Shown: positions 1-11,440 of the stretch, one piece after another | Position numbering within the stretch: position 1 is the first letter of the stretch | Layout of the letters: each line of letters starts with the position of its first letter | Assembly: GCA_029959195.1 (NCBI GenBank) | Contig: CP114126.1 | Location: 744,001 to 808,000 of the forward strand | DNA: 64,000 nt | Reading direction: 5' to 3' | Source of the DNA: Dictyophora rubrovolvata | Lineage: Eukaryota > Basidiomycota > Agaricomycetes > Phallales > Phallaceae | Notes under the pieces: generated by a model | The model's input: only the letters and a program-made list of their open reading frames with translations | Told to the model about the DNA's origin: nothing | Database searches by the model: none | Position numbers and translations under genes: made by a program

Positions 1-66
1 TCCAGCTTGACGGAGCTCACAAAGGGTCGAGAACGCGAAGATACACGTAGTCCCCATATCAACGAA

Positions 67-1387
67 CTATATAAGACGATATTCACTAACATAACTAGTA
101 AAAGCAAGCTTATATATACCTCTGGCCGATGTAGCATGGGCATTGGAAACCTTCCCATGTTCCTTCGCGTCTCCATTTTCTTCTTCCTCCTCTTCAGACT
201 CGTTTTCTTCTTCTTCGCCGTTATGTTCCTGTATACTCTAAGTAAAACCTTTCAAATGTAAAATGTAAAAGATGTAGCTTACAGGGTCAAAATCCTCCAT
301 CTGACCACCTTCATTGGTATCATCATCCTCGCCATTATCTGAATATGCACCGGCGCCAACCCATCTTCCGAACCAGTCTACCTTGTCGAGCTCCGTAGCC
401 AATTGTGGCCGTAGCCGTGACCATTTCATTCGTGGGCCGCACCGAGCTCGCTCGCTCACTTTGAATCCGTAGATCCTCGGGACGTAAACTTTCCCAAAAG
501 GTTCTTTCTGTCCACCATAAGGGTTGGGATTCACAAAGTTTGGTTCTGTTGGCGTCTCAGCTGGTGAATTACCCGACATCCAGGGAGCGGTGCTGGTGGG
601 ACCACTATAGTAAGGCGCAGGTGCTAACTCCCGATAAGTTAAGAAAAAGAGGTGAGGAAACGTAGTTCCAAAAAAAGCTCCTTTAAGGTTACGTTGATCA
701 CGAAGCATGAATGGGTAAGTTTTAAAAAGGACAAACCATCTACACCTTGAAAACGACTACTCGGAGGGGTGTATATATCGTTGCAATTGGGGCAGTATAG
801 CTTAACGGTGTCCAGGCCAGGTAGATCGGAGCGGCCACAAGGGACAACAGACTGGCCAGAACAAAATACTCTCGGACAACTTCCAAATTGACCGCTTTCG
901 TACTTTTCAGCCTATAGGTTTGCTGTTATTAAATTAGCTCATGGAAGGAAAATCGGTGTACCATAGCTGCTAACCCTGCGCGAGTCAAGATATAGCGTTG
1001 ATGCACCAATCCATATAATAACTCGGCAGAGGTCTCGACAATAGATACATCAGGAATTTTTAAAGAATCCTCTACAAACATTCTATCAATTGTTAACATA
1101 GGAAATGGAATGCGCGCACCAGGTTCAACGTCTAGCACCATTTCCATTGCTTCCTTCCAAAAAGGAACAAGACTGTTGAGCCCAGTTAAATTAAAGTCAT
1201 CTTCAATAAACTCCTCGCTGACTTCCGCGAAATACTCGTGCCCTGGCAACGAGCAGAACCAAGTGATCCAAGTCAGCGAGGAAGTAGGTGTCGAGGACGC
1301 TAGATAAGGAAAAGCAGCAGTCAGACCGACAGATTCACGCCAATTCGTGATAGATTGAGTTTTGGAGTTAAATGTTGAGGAGGCCAT
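67..1387 (-). CDS. CKB1: Casein kinase 2 regulatory (beta) subunit
   Basis: Regulatory subunit of the CK2 tetramer, which stabilises and targets the catalytic alpha subunits in nucleus and cytoplasm. Seen: WITWFCSLPGHEYFAEV near the N-terminus, then DFNLTGLNSLVPFW, AELLYGLVHQRYILT, a zinc-binding part with SCPRVFC and, further on, KLYCPNCNDIYTP, then GAFFGTTFPHLFF and FVPRIYGFKV-like VPRIYGFKVSERARC. These are the CK2-beta signatures in order. The final exon is a Glu-rich tail starting after a donor near 283 and ending with a stop at 67-69. Several short introns. The ATG at 1387 is chosen because it opens the frame into the conserved core. An acidic reading frame at 1506-1614 ending in a good donor (GTGAGT) could be an upstream coding exon, but I could not join it in phase, so the N-terminus is uncertain. 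Family identity is secure. Confidence 0.9.
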
Positions 1388-1812
1388 TGTCTTAGCAGGA
1401 AGGTGGTCAAAAGCAAGGCAAAGAGTGCTCAAACACACGAGCACAACAAAGCCCAAATATCGATAGCAAGTGGCCACGCCTCGCCCATGCGATAAACATA
1501 CTCACCGTAGCCCTCACCATCCCGGTCAACAACTTCCTCCTCCATTCCTTGAACCTCTTCTTCTTCTTGCTCCGGTGTTGGAGGCTCAACAGCGTGAGGG
1601 ACTGGTCGAGGCATAGACTCTGGTTCTTTTTCAAACTCAGTCCTGAGGCCTGAGATCTGAAAGCCCTTCCACCAACGGCGACTTCCGGATGATTATGTAC
1701 ATATTTCATTATGACGCATGCGAGTACAGCATGCTTGGTTACATTTCACGGAGCCATACGTAAAAAGTAAGTACTTCACCAGTAAAAAGCTTCTGAGACT
1801 AAAATATTAACG

Positions 1813-4800
1813 TTAATTACGACGCTTTCGTTTATTTTTAGAGCTGTAGGTTTGCTGTGAAAGCAATGTGCAATGTGAAAGAGTCAGAAATGGGCCGCTT
1901 CTCAATGATCAAGCTGTACTACGCACCGTATTTCGTCCCGTTGTCTTCTACCAGTCATTAGACCTATATACAACAAATATCGATCATCAGGTACTCACAG
2001 GTCTTTTGGAGGGCCTCTGCGTATCCAATGCTGTGGTACCGCTTGTACTCCCTGGCGTTGCCAGGTCGCCCAACGCAAGATTTGAATCCTGAAGGGCTGT
2101 AATGGGTGCCGTGTTCAATGGGCTACTCTTATTAGCTGGCTGCCGAGGCGCTGAATACAGAAGAATACCATCTTGGCGCTCTCCTGACGGTGTCTTTGTC
2201 TGGTGGAAATGCATCAGGGGCTAATCTCATTTAAGTGAAAGAATGCTCACGAGCTCGTCTATCTGCTTTCCTGAGTGTGTTGTAGGTGCAGAATAAACGG
2301 GCGATGAGGAGGGCCAGTTGATAAACTCGGAAGTCTCAAAAACCTTAGTCCCGACCGGAGGTGATTTTTTCTTTCCATTTTCAGGATAGTTAAGATAACG
2401 TATTTTATTCCCTTTACCTGTAGTTTCTTCCTCAAAGAATTTTCCAAAGTGGTTTTGATATCTTCAAGGCTAGCGATTAACCCGTCCTTTCTGTGTAATT
2501 CGTTTTTCAGCTTCGCGATTTCTTGATCATGAACAGCTTGAATCCCCTTCATTATCTTCTGCACCAAAGTTCTTTCGGCTACGTCCTTTGACAATCTATT
2601 GGTTTCAGCCATTAGGATTGTACTAGAAGACGTTTACCAGATCGCCGCTGTCATATCTTAGACTTAAAGTAATCATCCGGTCCCTAACCACCTCGTTTTC
2701 GGCTTGAATTTGATGTACGTGTGCTCGAAGGCGGTGTATCTCTTGCTCATGTTCAAAACAATTATTGAATGGAAGGCTGTTACTCTTCTTGTCCAGGTCT
2801 GACAAACGAGTCTGAAGCAGCTCTATTTGACTTCGGCTGTCTAATTGCTCTCGATCATGCCGTTCCTTCATTTCGAGTTCGTACTGAGTCCGGAGATCTA
2901 GGTTTGTATGTAATTCGTTGATTTCGCGCAGGCGTTCTGCTTCTTTGATCTGAAAGTCCGAATACTGAGCCTGATACGTAGTTTTTTCTTGATGCAATTG
3001 AATTTCGAGCGAGTTTTTTTGCTCTTGCAAACACCGCAGATCCTGGTGCAGGCGAAGATAGAATGATTCGGAACGCTGTTTATTTTCTTCAAGGTGTTTT
3101 TCAATCTCTAAATCCTTCTGAGAAAGTCGTGCTTGCAGTCCGCTAACAGACTCTTTTTCCCGCTCTAACTGAGAATGCAAAGAGGAATTGCGTTCCTCGA
3201 GGATAGCCATGTCTCTACGGAAATTCCCTCGAGTCTCCTCCAATTTTCTCTATAGGAAACAAGTGAACAGTAGTAGGAGTTATGAACCAGTGAGCTTACC
3301 GTGTGATCGGCAACGGCAGACATTAGCCGTTCCTACCGGTGTTTGATTTTAGTGAGCGACATACGACTTTGGCATATCACTACTGACTTGAATGTCTGCA
3401 TTCGCTTCCCGTACCAATCTCAATGTTGCATTCCGATCTTCAAACTGTTCTTGCAAAGACTAAAGGGGTTTGTCAGTATGAATGTATAGTTCACAAAGTC
3501 AGAGGATCACCTTTAACTGACTGTGAATCTCTCTGAGAGGAACTTTAGTGAATCGTAACCGGAAGATACATGCTGCATACGTCTTAATTTCCTGGTCTTT
3601 AGAAGCCAAGACTTGTTCTAATTTCTGGTTTGTTTCCTGCAATTGAAGACTAAGAGCCTCCTTTTCTTTGGTAACCTCAAGACACCGTGTTTGTAGAGCT
3701 CTCTCCGATTTTGTGATTACAGCTGCATTATCCAGGGAGGTAGACAACTCCTCCTTGGTCCGTGTCAAAAGACACTCAATTCGGCTCACTTTATCCTGAC
3801 CATTCAGCACGCTGCGTAGATGTTTGAGAGTGCAAACTGAATCGAACGAGAGGCTCGAACTCGACTCACGAATTTTTCAGTTCTGAAATAACTCTCTCGT
3901 TGGAACTAATAACACCCCCGAGCTCATTTATTGTTGATTTTTGCTCTTCTCTTTCTTTTTCAGATCTAAAATCTTTATTGTATGAAGAGTAAAAGAGCCT
4001 TGAAGTGCGGACATACTTTGCCGAAGCAGCCTCGAAAGATGCAAGCTTTACTTCATATTCCCGTATTTTCAAATTCCGTAGCATAGCCTCATTTTTCAAA
4101 CTCTCGTTTCTATTTAACGATTAGTAAAGAAATAAAAAAACAAAGATAACGACTTTTACTCGTCACTGAGGGTTTTTACCATCATTTGGGAAGCGTCTAG
4201 TAACTTCAAACGTTCAGTTCGGCTAGCTAAATCCGAGGATAGCTGGAAGTTCCTATTTGCTTCAAAAGTCTATTAATTCTATCATATAATCTGCCTCCTC
4301 ACTCGTTTTTAATTTTTCCCAGAAAGTCGAGGGAAGCCTTCTGTGTTTGAACAATTGCATCCTGCTCAGCGATACTAAACGACGTATGTTAATTTAGCCG
4401 AATGGATGAAATAATTGGGCGCGAATTACCGTTTTTCCGCTTGAAGACGTAAATCCATCTCCACTTGTAGTTTTTGGTGAAGACTTTCTTGTTCCAGATG
4501 TCTGCGGGAAATAATTAGCAGAAGAAGACCTATTTGGAATGAACAAACAGTACTGCTGCTGCTGGTTCTGATATTTGAGTTCCAGCTCCGCTGCTTGAGC
4601 CAACGCTTTCAAACATTCCGTTCGTTGACTATTGAGCTCATCTAAGAGCTCGGCTATTCGAGAATCTAAAATATAGGTCATCCGTCATCGTGTTTCTTTT
4701 GAACTGGACCGAATTACCTCGCATGTCTCGTTCCTCCTTCGCCACTTTGACAGCTAGACATTCTGCTGAGTACGCCTCTTGCATTTGAAATGCATGGGTT

Positions 4801-6385
4801 CGCAAAACCGCTACGTCAGAGAGAGCATCGCTGAGACGATCACGAAGCATATCCAATACTTGTTGTTCTACAAGCGGAAGGAAACTCATAAGAATTGGCT
4901 CATGCGAGACGGAAAAATGAGTAAAACGAACTATTGTGAACCTCATTTTTCAGAGCGGACAATATCTCCCGAGTGACTGGTCCTGAAGGGAGGATATGGT
5001 CATTACCCCGCAAATTGATACGTTCCTCCGGATTCAGGTATTCCTGTACAGCTATTGAAGCATTAATAAGTCCTGAAGAGTATCTCAACTGTTAGTCGTA
5101 CATTCAATACTCTCAGAGATAGTGTCTTTCAACTGGTGAATATCTTGAAGGAGAGCTCTACATCCCCCCGGCGTCGTGGCGAATAGCTCTTCGGACTTCA
5201 ATTTCAAAGAACGTAGTTCTTCTCCCTGATCTTTCAAACTATAATTGCTTTAGAAAAGCACTTTACCCAGAAACCAGGTAACCCACGTCTGAGAACAAGC
5301 AGCAACTTTTTGAATGGTCGTTTTTTTCAAGGTGGTTACCTTATCGACAAGACGTTGTTTTTCAGATTGCAAATCCAATATAACGGTACCAAGCCGTTTC
5401 AAATCCTGTTTCTTACGAAGTATTTTTTTAGAATAGTAACCAGCTGATCAGCAGATAATTAATACTTGTTTCTCATTTTCCACCTCGTATTTTTGGATTG
5501 TTTTCATCGCCTCCAGAACGAGTGTATGCATTCCGTTCTGGTCAGTCAAATGATCGTTTGACATCGAAACACTCCTGGATGGCAATTCATTTTGCGATCT
5601 ACTACCATGGAAATCATCTGAAGACATTGCATCCCTCTTGACTGTGAAAATTGTTTCAGCGGTATCGATTTTGCTGTCCGAGTCCTCAGAGGAATACGGA
5701 ATAGCACTCAATGCCCTCGGTACGGTATACTTATCATTGATAGACTCTGAATCCTCAGCAGTGGGGCTTTCAGGACCTAAACGAGACCCCGCAGTCGCAT
5801 TAGTATGCCTTAACTCGCCTATACAACTCGGTTTCAAGAACGACTTTCCGAAACAAAAAATGTGCCATCCCTACCTTTCGTCTGTTCTGAACTGTACGAA
5901 AACAGACCTGCAGTGTTCAAAGCGTTGTCTGTGACAGAATAACTAGACATCGAAGCCAACGAGTCTGAGCTGAACGACATATCTCCCATTACACCTGCAG
6001 TTTTCCTTCCATGAAATTCAACACGTGGCGCGGGATGAGTAAATGGCGATTCGAGTATATGCAGCCGATCCTTTGAAGATTGCAGGTTCGATTGAGAGAC
6101 ATCCTTAGCATTTTGATGTATCCGAGAACTTTTAAATCCGGCCTGCTTTCCGAACACAAGACCTTAATAACCATGTGATAAGGGGAAATATCAACGACGC
6201 CAGATCAATTTAGCTTGAGTGAACGCTGTCAAGATGGAAATGTTACCTTCCTGAGTTCCATTGGATGGACTTCTCGAGGCCATAGAACTTAGTGCGGGTT
6301 TTTTGCAATGCAAGGCCATAAACGACCATGTTGGCTTTTGATTCCCAATTTGATTTGAATTGGAATGAAGCGAAGGCTCAGACAT
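1813..6385 (-). CDS. Large coiled-coil protein, function unknown
   Basis: About 15 exons separated by short introns encode a long protein. The N-terminal part (roughly 6385-5450) is Ser-rich and probably disordered. The rest is nearly continuous heptad-type coiled coil rich in Leu, Glu, Gln, Lys and Arg; examples are LEREKESVSGLQARLSQ and LSTSLDNAAVITKSERAL. The C-terminus carries a basic tail, KNKRKRRN, placed by joining the donor near 1998 to an acceptor near 1857 in phase, with stop TAA at 1813-1815. The basic tail could be a nuclear localisation signal. I recognise no enzyme domain and no named family. Long coiled coils of this kind occur in spindle-pole, Golgi-tether and septal proteins, but nothing here picks one. 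Start at 6385 opens the first Ser-rich exon. Exon joins are read by eye and some may be wrong. Confidence 0.75.
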
Positions 6386-6826
6386 GAAAACTTATGAGGC
6401 GAGAGCGGAACATGAACCATAGGAAAAAAGGAAGGAGTCAAAAGGAAAAGCGAAAGGCGTGACGGTCACGGTGTGCGAGAATAACCATTCATTAATCATT
6501 GAAAGAAATACACTGCTTCCTACCAATTAGGAAAAAAAAGTAGAAAAGAGCATACAAAGCATACATATCGAACGAACTCATTCGTAATTGAATACCAGGA
6601 AAGAGGACGAGGCAACAAAAAAACAGACAGGAGCTCCGAGAGGGGAAGCCACTGAGAGTTCCCCCCTAGGAGCCGTTCACCGTGAGCGCAGGCAAGATCT
6701 GCACTCACGTTGAATCAATTTGCATGTTATACATGTTATATCAGACTAACAGAAAAAAAAAGAAGAGATGAGAATGAAGTTTGGAGCATGAACATGTTTG
6801 GGGCATGGATGAGTTTAAGAAAAGGT
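6386..6826. other. Intergenic: coiled-coil gene leader and Argonaute 3' flank
   Basis: Upstream leader and promoter of the coiled-coil gene and 3' flank of Argonaute, both on the minus strand. A-rich runs and no recognisable gene. I see no RNA gene here. Confidence 0.5.
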
Positions 6827-9800
6827 TTAAGAAAAGTACTATATATCGGAGATTAATTAGGAATATGGTTAGATTAAAAAAACAATTACCATAGAATTCG
6901 CTGTGGTATTATGAACGGGTCTGAAAGCCTGCTTGAATGCCTTCAGGTCCATGTTTTGTTCCGTGGCACCAGTGCTGGGATCCAACCCAATCTGACCCTG
7001 AGGATCAAAGTGATTCTTCGCTCGGGAGCACACAATATCTGCATCTGGGAAGGGAGTTGACACCTTGGTATGATTCAGAGTGAAAGAGAATACTCACAGT
7101 AAACGGGGGCAGGAATTGAGACAGATCGCGTAGAGCGGGCGTAGACGTGGCAAAGAGCGAATGCAAGTTGTTGTAACGCATCCGGAGAAAAGTTATTCTC
7201 GTCTAACAGCACGTTATAATGTGCCGGGCGGGAAGTCCCAAGAAGTCCAGCGTGACTTTGGAGGTAGAAATCGAATTCCGTGGGATGGCAAATCTCCCTA
7301 TCAATCACAGTCCCGGCTCGACAATTCCCACTGTTATCCATGTCCATCTTATTGTTGGTCGTAGGGAAGAAACGGACGTGGTGACGCTAAAACGGGCATC
7401 TCTTACTATGAATGAAATGAACATATACTTTGATTAAACTTACCTTCCCAACAACGATAACAGTGATTTTGGGAGCAATTCCTGCTTTCATGATCTCGGC
7501 GCAAGCGGCTACAATTCTTAACGTACACATTCAGTCTTACGACAAATAACTCTACTCACCCTTTAATTGCGGAACTTCCTCCTCCAAAACAGCCCTGAAT
7601 TGTCCTTCAGACACACCGTCACTGCCTCACACGTCAGGGGGCCAAACGGTATTAATGTAAGTAAAGAACTAACCGGAAATAAAGGATCCTACGCGGATAG
7701 ACACCGGTGTTATGCATGCGACGATGGTACGTAAGATACCTATTGCCAATCGAGTGAGCAATGACAGACTATGAAAATGTTGGGCGTATTGAACTCACAT
7801 GTTTATAATACCCTCGGTCATCGTTTTCAAGTCCTGTATTATTTCCACTCGGGATTCTTGCACCGAGCACTTCGCGACGTATTTCGCATTTTCAGGATCA
7901 ACATTTCCAACCAGCGACGTAAACGACGGCCTTCCTTCGGATCCTGGAGGTGGATGAACCACATCCGCACCTAAAAAAAATATTTAGATAATGTGTCGCT
8001 GTTGTTGAAGGGAATTATTGTACCCAAAACCAGCGCAGGATGGGCTGGATCCGTCAAACTTGGAACATCCTGAGACAGAGGGACGCAATTGATTCCGCCC
8101 AATTTCACATTCAATCTAATTGAGTTGATGAATATTAGCCTGAGTGTACCAACGACGAATACGCACTTCAGGCAAACATTGGCAAAGTACTGGGCGTTGC
8201 CTCGGGAACACTGAAGCAATTTCAGTACGACAAGTTTCAGTTTCGCATTTTGATGGAAGATACCGTACCTTGGAAGCCTTCAAACATTGGGACGCAACTC
8301 CAGCCTTACAGGAAAAGTTAAAATATGTTTGATTGTACAGATTCATAATTTACTTACAACGCAGTCTCCGAAACTACATGAAGAAGATCAGATTATTGGG
8401 ACAGTGGCATGAAAACGTATGGCAACGTACTGTTTGACGGCCGTGTATACATCGGACGCATTTTCGGGCAGTATAGCAACTAAAAGACCAGGATATTGAC
8501 CACGCCCGACCTGTTTTCTGAATTCACCGCCAGCACCCATAAGTAACTGGACCCGAGTGACATAAGAAGACTGCATCAAACAGTGTATACTACGGATGCT
8601 CACCGGACGGATCTGCCCCTGCGCATTGAGGTAGGTAATATACTGAAGAATAACATGTCTGGGAAAATGACTGAGCAACATCACAAAGAACGACCTACAG
8701 GACTATTATTTAAGCCAATAATTCCTGAGAAAAAAGGTTAATAAAGTTGGACCGAGGTTGTAAATGTCGTAAAGAATTAAACGTACCAACGTCCTGACTG
8801 GCGCGAACAAGCGAATCGATGACGTAGTCGCAAACTGATTGATTAAAGCGATTTTGCCTTTCAAAGATAACCAACATCCATCCGGCTGTAACAGAACCTG
8901 GCATGTAAAACTTTTTGTCGCGCTAAAACAGCATGTATAAATCAGCTATGGGGGGAATTCCCAACCACAAAAAAAAACTTACCATGTTCCATTGCCTAAC
9001 CAAGGAAAGAAGAAAAATTAGAATATTGCCTGTATATTTGCAACAGAGATACCATACCCGTTGTCTGGTTTCTGAACGGCAATCAATCAAACTGAAAGAT
9101 ACGAGGAGACAGAAAGCTACGTACAACATTCCTCTGCTTCGCCCCACCATAAACGAGTGTAGGCCCAGTCAAAACACGGGCCGGAATATGCTTCGGTCCC
9201 TTGTCGACCGTAACCTTCATGCCGAAGGACTGCAAATACTCCGAGCTATCATATTCAAACACAGATAGACCATTTTTGATACTACTTAATCTAGTTTGTT
9301 TAGATTTCAGACAATGCTATACACGGAAATATGGGGTGGGAAAACCGATTACCTATCCAGTGGTTTCTGAGTCGAAAACACCAGAACATCCCGGGTCTTC
9401 TCCGGGGGGATTTGCTTCCTCATAATCTGCCCTGCCGGAACGACACATAGCTCGAGCGGAATCAATGCTCCCGAGCCGACTTCGACACATGGTAAGTTCG
9501 GAAATTGCAAGGGACGACGGTACGTTTGCCTGAAATAGTTCTGCGAAATATGAGCATTCGGCGGTTATAGTCTAAGAGAAGGAACTGTACCGCGACAGTA
9601 ATGGTGCCTTCTTCTCTCGTTTGGAACGTTATCTGCGCCGCGCTTTGTTGCGAGATTTTCTTGACAACACGGAGATATTTCCCCGCGGTGTGGATCGTGT
9701 AAACTCTCAATCCCGATAAGAATCGCTGGAGCCGAATTTGGTCACGTTGAGTATAACCCCCTTGAGGGGTCAAATCTTGCGGCTGCGAACGGCCGAGGTG

Positions 9801-11049
9801 ACTAAGACAAAGGCTTATCAAGGGGCCCTCTTTATACCTGGGAATATCGAAAACATGAATGTCAATATATCGCGACAGGGATTCCCTGACTAACATGGTT
9901 CCTGTGGAAATGTCTATGTTAATCCACATTTGATTGCCCCCAGGTCTGATGGATCTTGAAGCCGCAGCGTCAATGCACTATTCCGACGACCATTATTATT
10001 GTACACATACTGGAAATAACCCCTCCACAAAACAATTCCTCCCCCAATATCCTTTTGTTCTTTGTCGGTGAAGAAAGCTGTGCCACAATTAAATAAGGAT
10101 AAGATGAATGACAAAACACACATATCGAACATACATCTAACATTGAACGGATATTTCCTGTTTACATGTGAAATAAGGTCAGAAACATTAAAACAGGTAA
10201 TTTAACGGCGTACGATATTGGGCTCATCCGAATGACTACATTGAGGGCAGTTATGGCGGTCAAGACCGCGTTATCATGTGACTGGCGGCCCACCAGAAAA
10301 CCTTTAAGGATCCTACGTGGATGATTGAGTTTCAACAGTGAAGTAATCAGAACGAAGAATTGATACATACTCCGGGTTTATCTCGGCTACTTTAGTGAGG
10401 CGAACCTTGTACTCCTTGCTTGAGCTAGTTCCAGCGGGAACTAACGATACTTTGAACTGAGAGCAAAAAGAGGATGAGGGAAAATGCGCAAAAGCAGGAT
10501 ACGTAGAGAGAGTTACATCTTTAGAATCTTGCTTCTGGCCATTAGCATCCAATAACGGTAGGGATCTAATTGCAAATAAATTCTTGCGACCATCGTAGAC
10601 CGCCCTCGGGTTGAAAATATCCGGATTGGATGTCTGCAATTGCTTTATGATTTCCAGGTTGAGCCTGGCCGGTAAATTTTTGTCGGGTGGGGGAATGACT
10701 GCATAAAAACATTAAAGAGAAGAGCGTTGCCCGATCGGCCAAAGTCTTGAAACAAAGAAAACTGTGCGTACCAACTAGACACGACAATCAAAGCACAATG
10801 AGCGAAAAACGGCGTCAAGGGGGAAAACAAAGGGAACGAATTGAACTCACCGTCGTAATGGTGAATGACCTGGTCAGGTATGGTGACCGGAAAATGGTTC
10901 GTGCTGACTGTAGTGCCACGACCCGCGGATCCCCATGCAGGACGCCGCACACCAATTGTAGTGACGTGCGCGCTGATTTGCGGGCCCGCTCCTGCTTGCT
11001 GAGCGGGTTGGAAGGGAATGCGGGGTCCCTGTTGTTGACGAGGAGGCAT
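6827..11049 (-). CDS. Argonaute (QDE-2/AGO-type RNA silencing slicer)
   Basis: Guide-RNA-binding effector of RNA silencing, acting in the cytoplasm. Domains in order: Gln/Pro-rich start [13 protein letters not shown], ArgoN with [17 protein letters not shown], linker and PAZ with [18 protein letters not shown] and [15 protein letters not shown], then PIWI. PIWI motifs: [17 protein letters not shown] (first catalytic Asp), [16 protein letters not shown] (second Asp), [17 protein letters not shown], and after splicing [14 protein letters not shown], where the fourth catalytic position is Asp, not His. So a DE-D-D type slicer centre looks complete; the glutamate finger was not pinned down. The C-terminus is rebuilt by splicing SM (donor at 6889) to a 12-nt last exon giving MYFS, the usual end of Argonautes. 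More than a dozen short introns. Start at 11049 gives a family-like N-terminus. Divergent from the membrane-protein gene. Confidence 0.93.
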
Positions 11050-11440
11050 TTTAGCGAAGATACGGTGGAAGAAAGGTAGAGGTAAGAGGTTGTTAAAGGG
11101 ATAAGGGATGAGTGGCAAGAGGAGAGTGGCAGCCTGCAGTTTATATACACTCTCACGGTGATTCAGTGACGATCGTCCCCCGTTCAGTTCAGTCACAGGT
11201 GTCCAATCGATGACCCAATTCCTGGCTTATCTAAGCAGCACAATGGGATTAGGCAGGGTTAGGCGCCGAGCACTGACAGGAACCAGTGATAAGCGTCCGG
11301 CAACTAGGACCAAGGGGCTGTTCAACGTGTTTTGCTATGTAGCGGGTGCGTGCATTTCTTTCTTTCGCCAACTTTTCACAGGCTTAATTATTCTTAATCT
11401 TCTTTCTTCTTTTGTCTCTTTCTTCTTTCGACCATATCCC
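11050..11440. promoter_or_regulatory. Divergent intergenic region between Argonaute and membrane protein
   Basis: 391 bp between two divergent start codons, so it must hold both promoters. CT-rich tracts (about 11350-11430) precede the plus-strand ATG, as is common for fungal promoters. No gene or specific site recognised. Confidence 0.5.
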
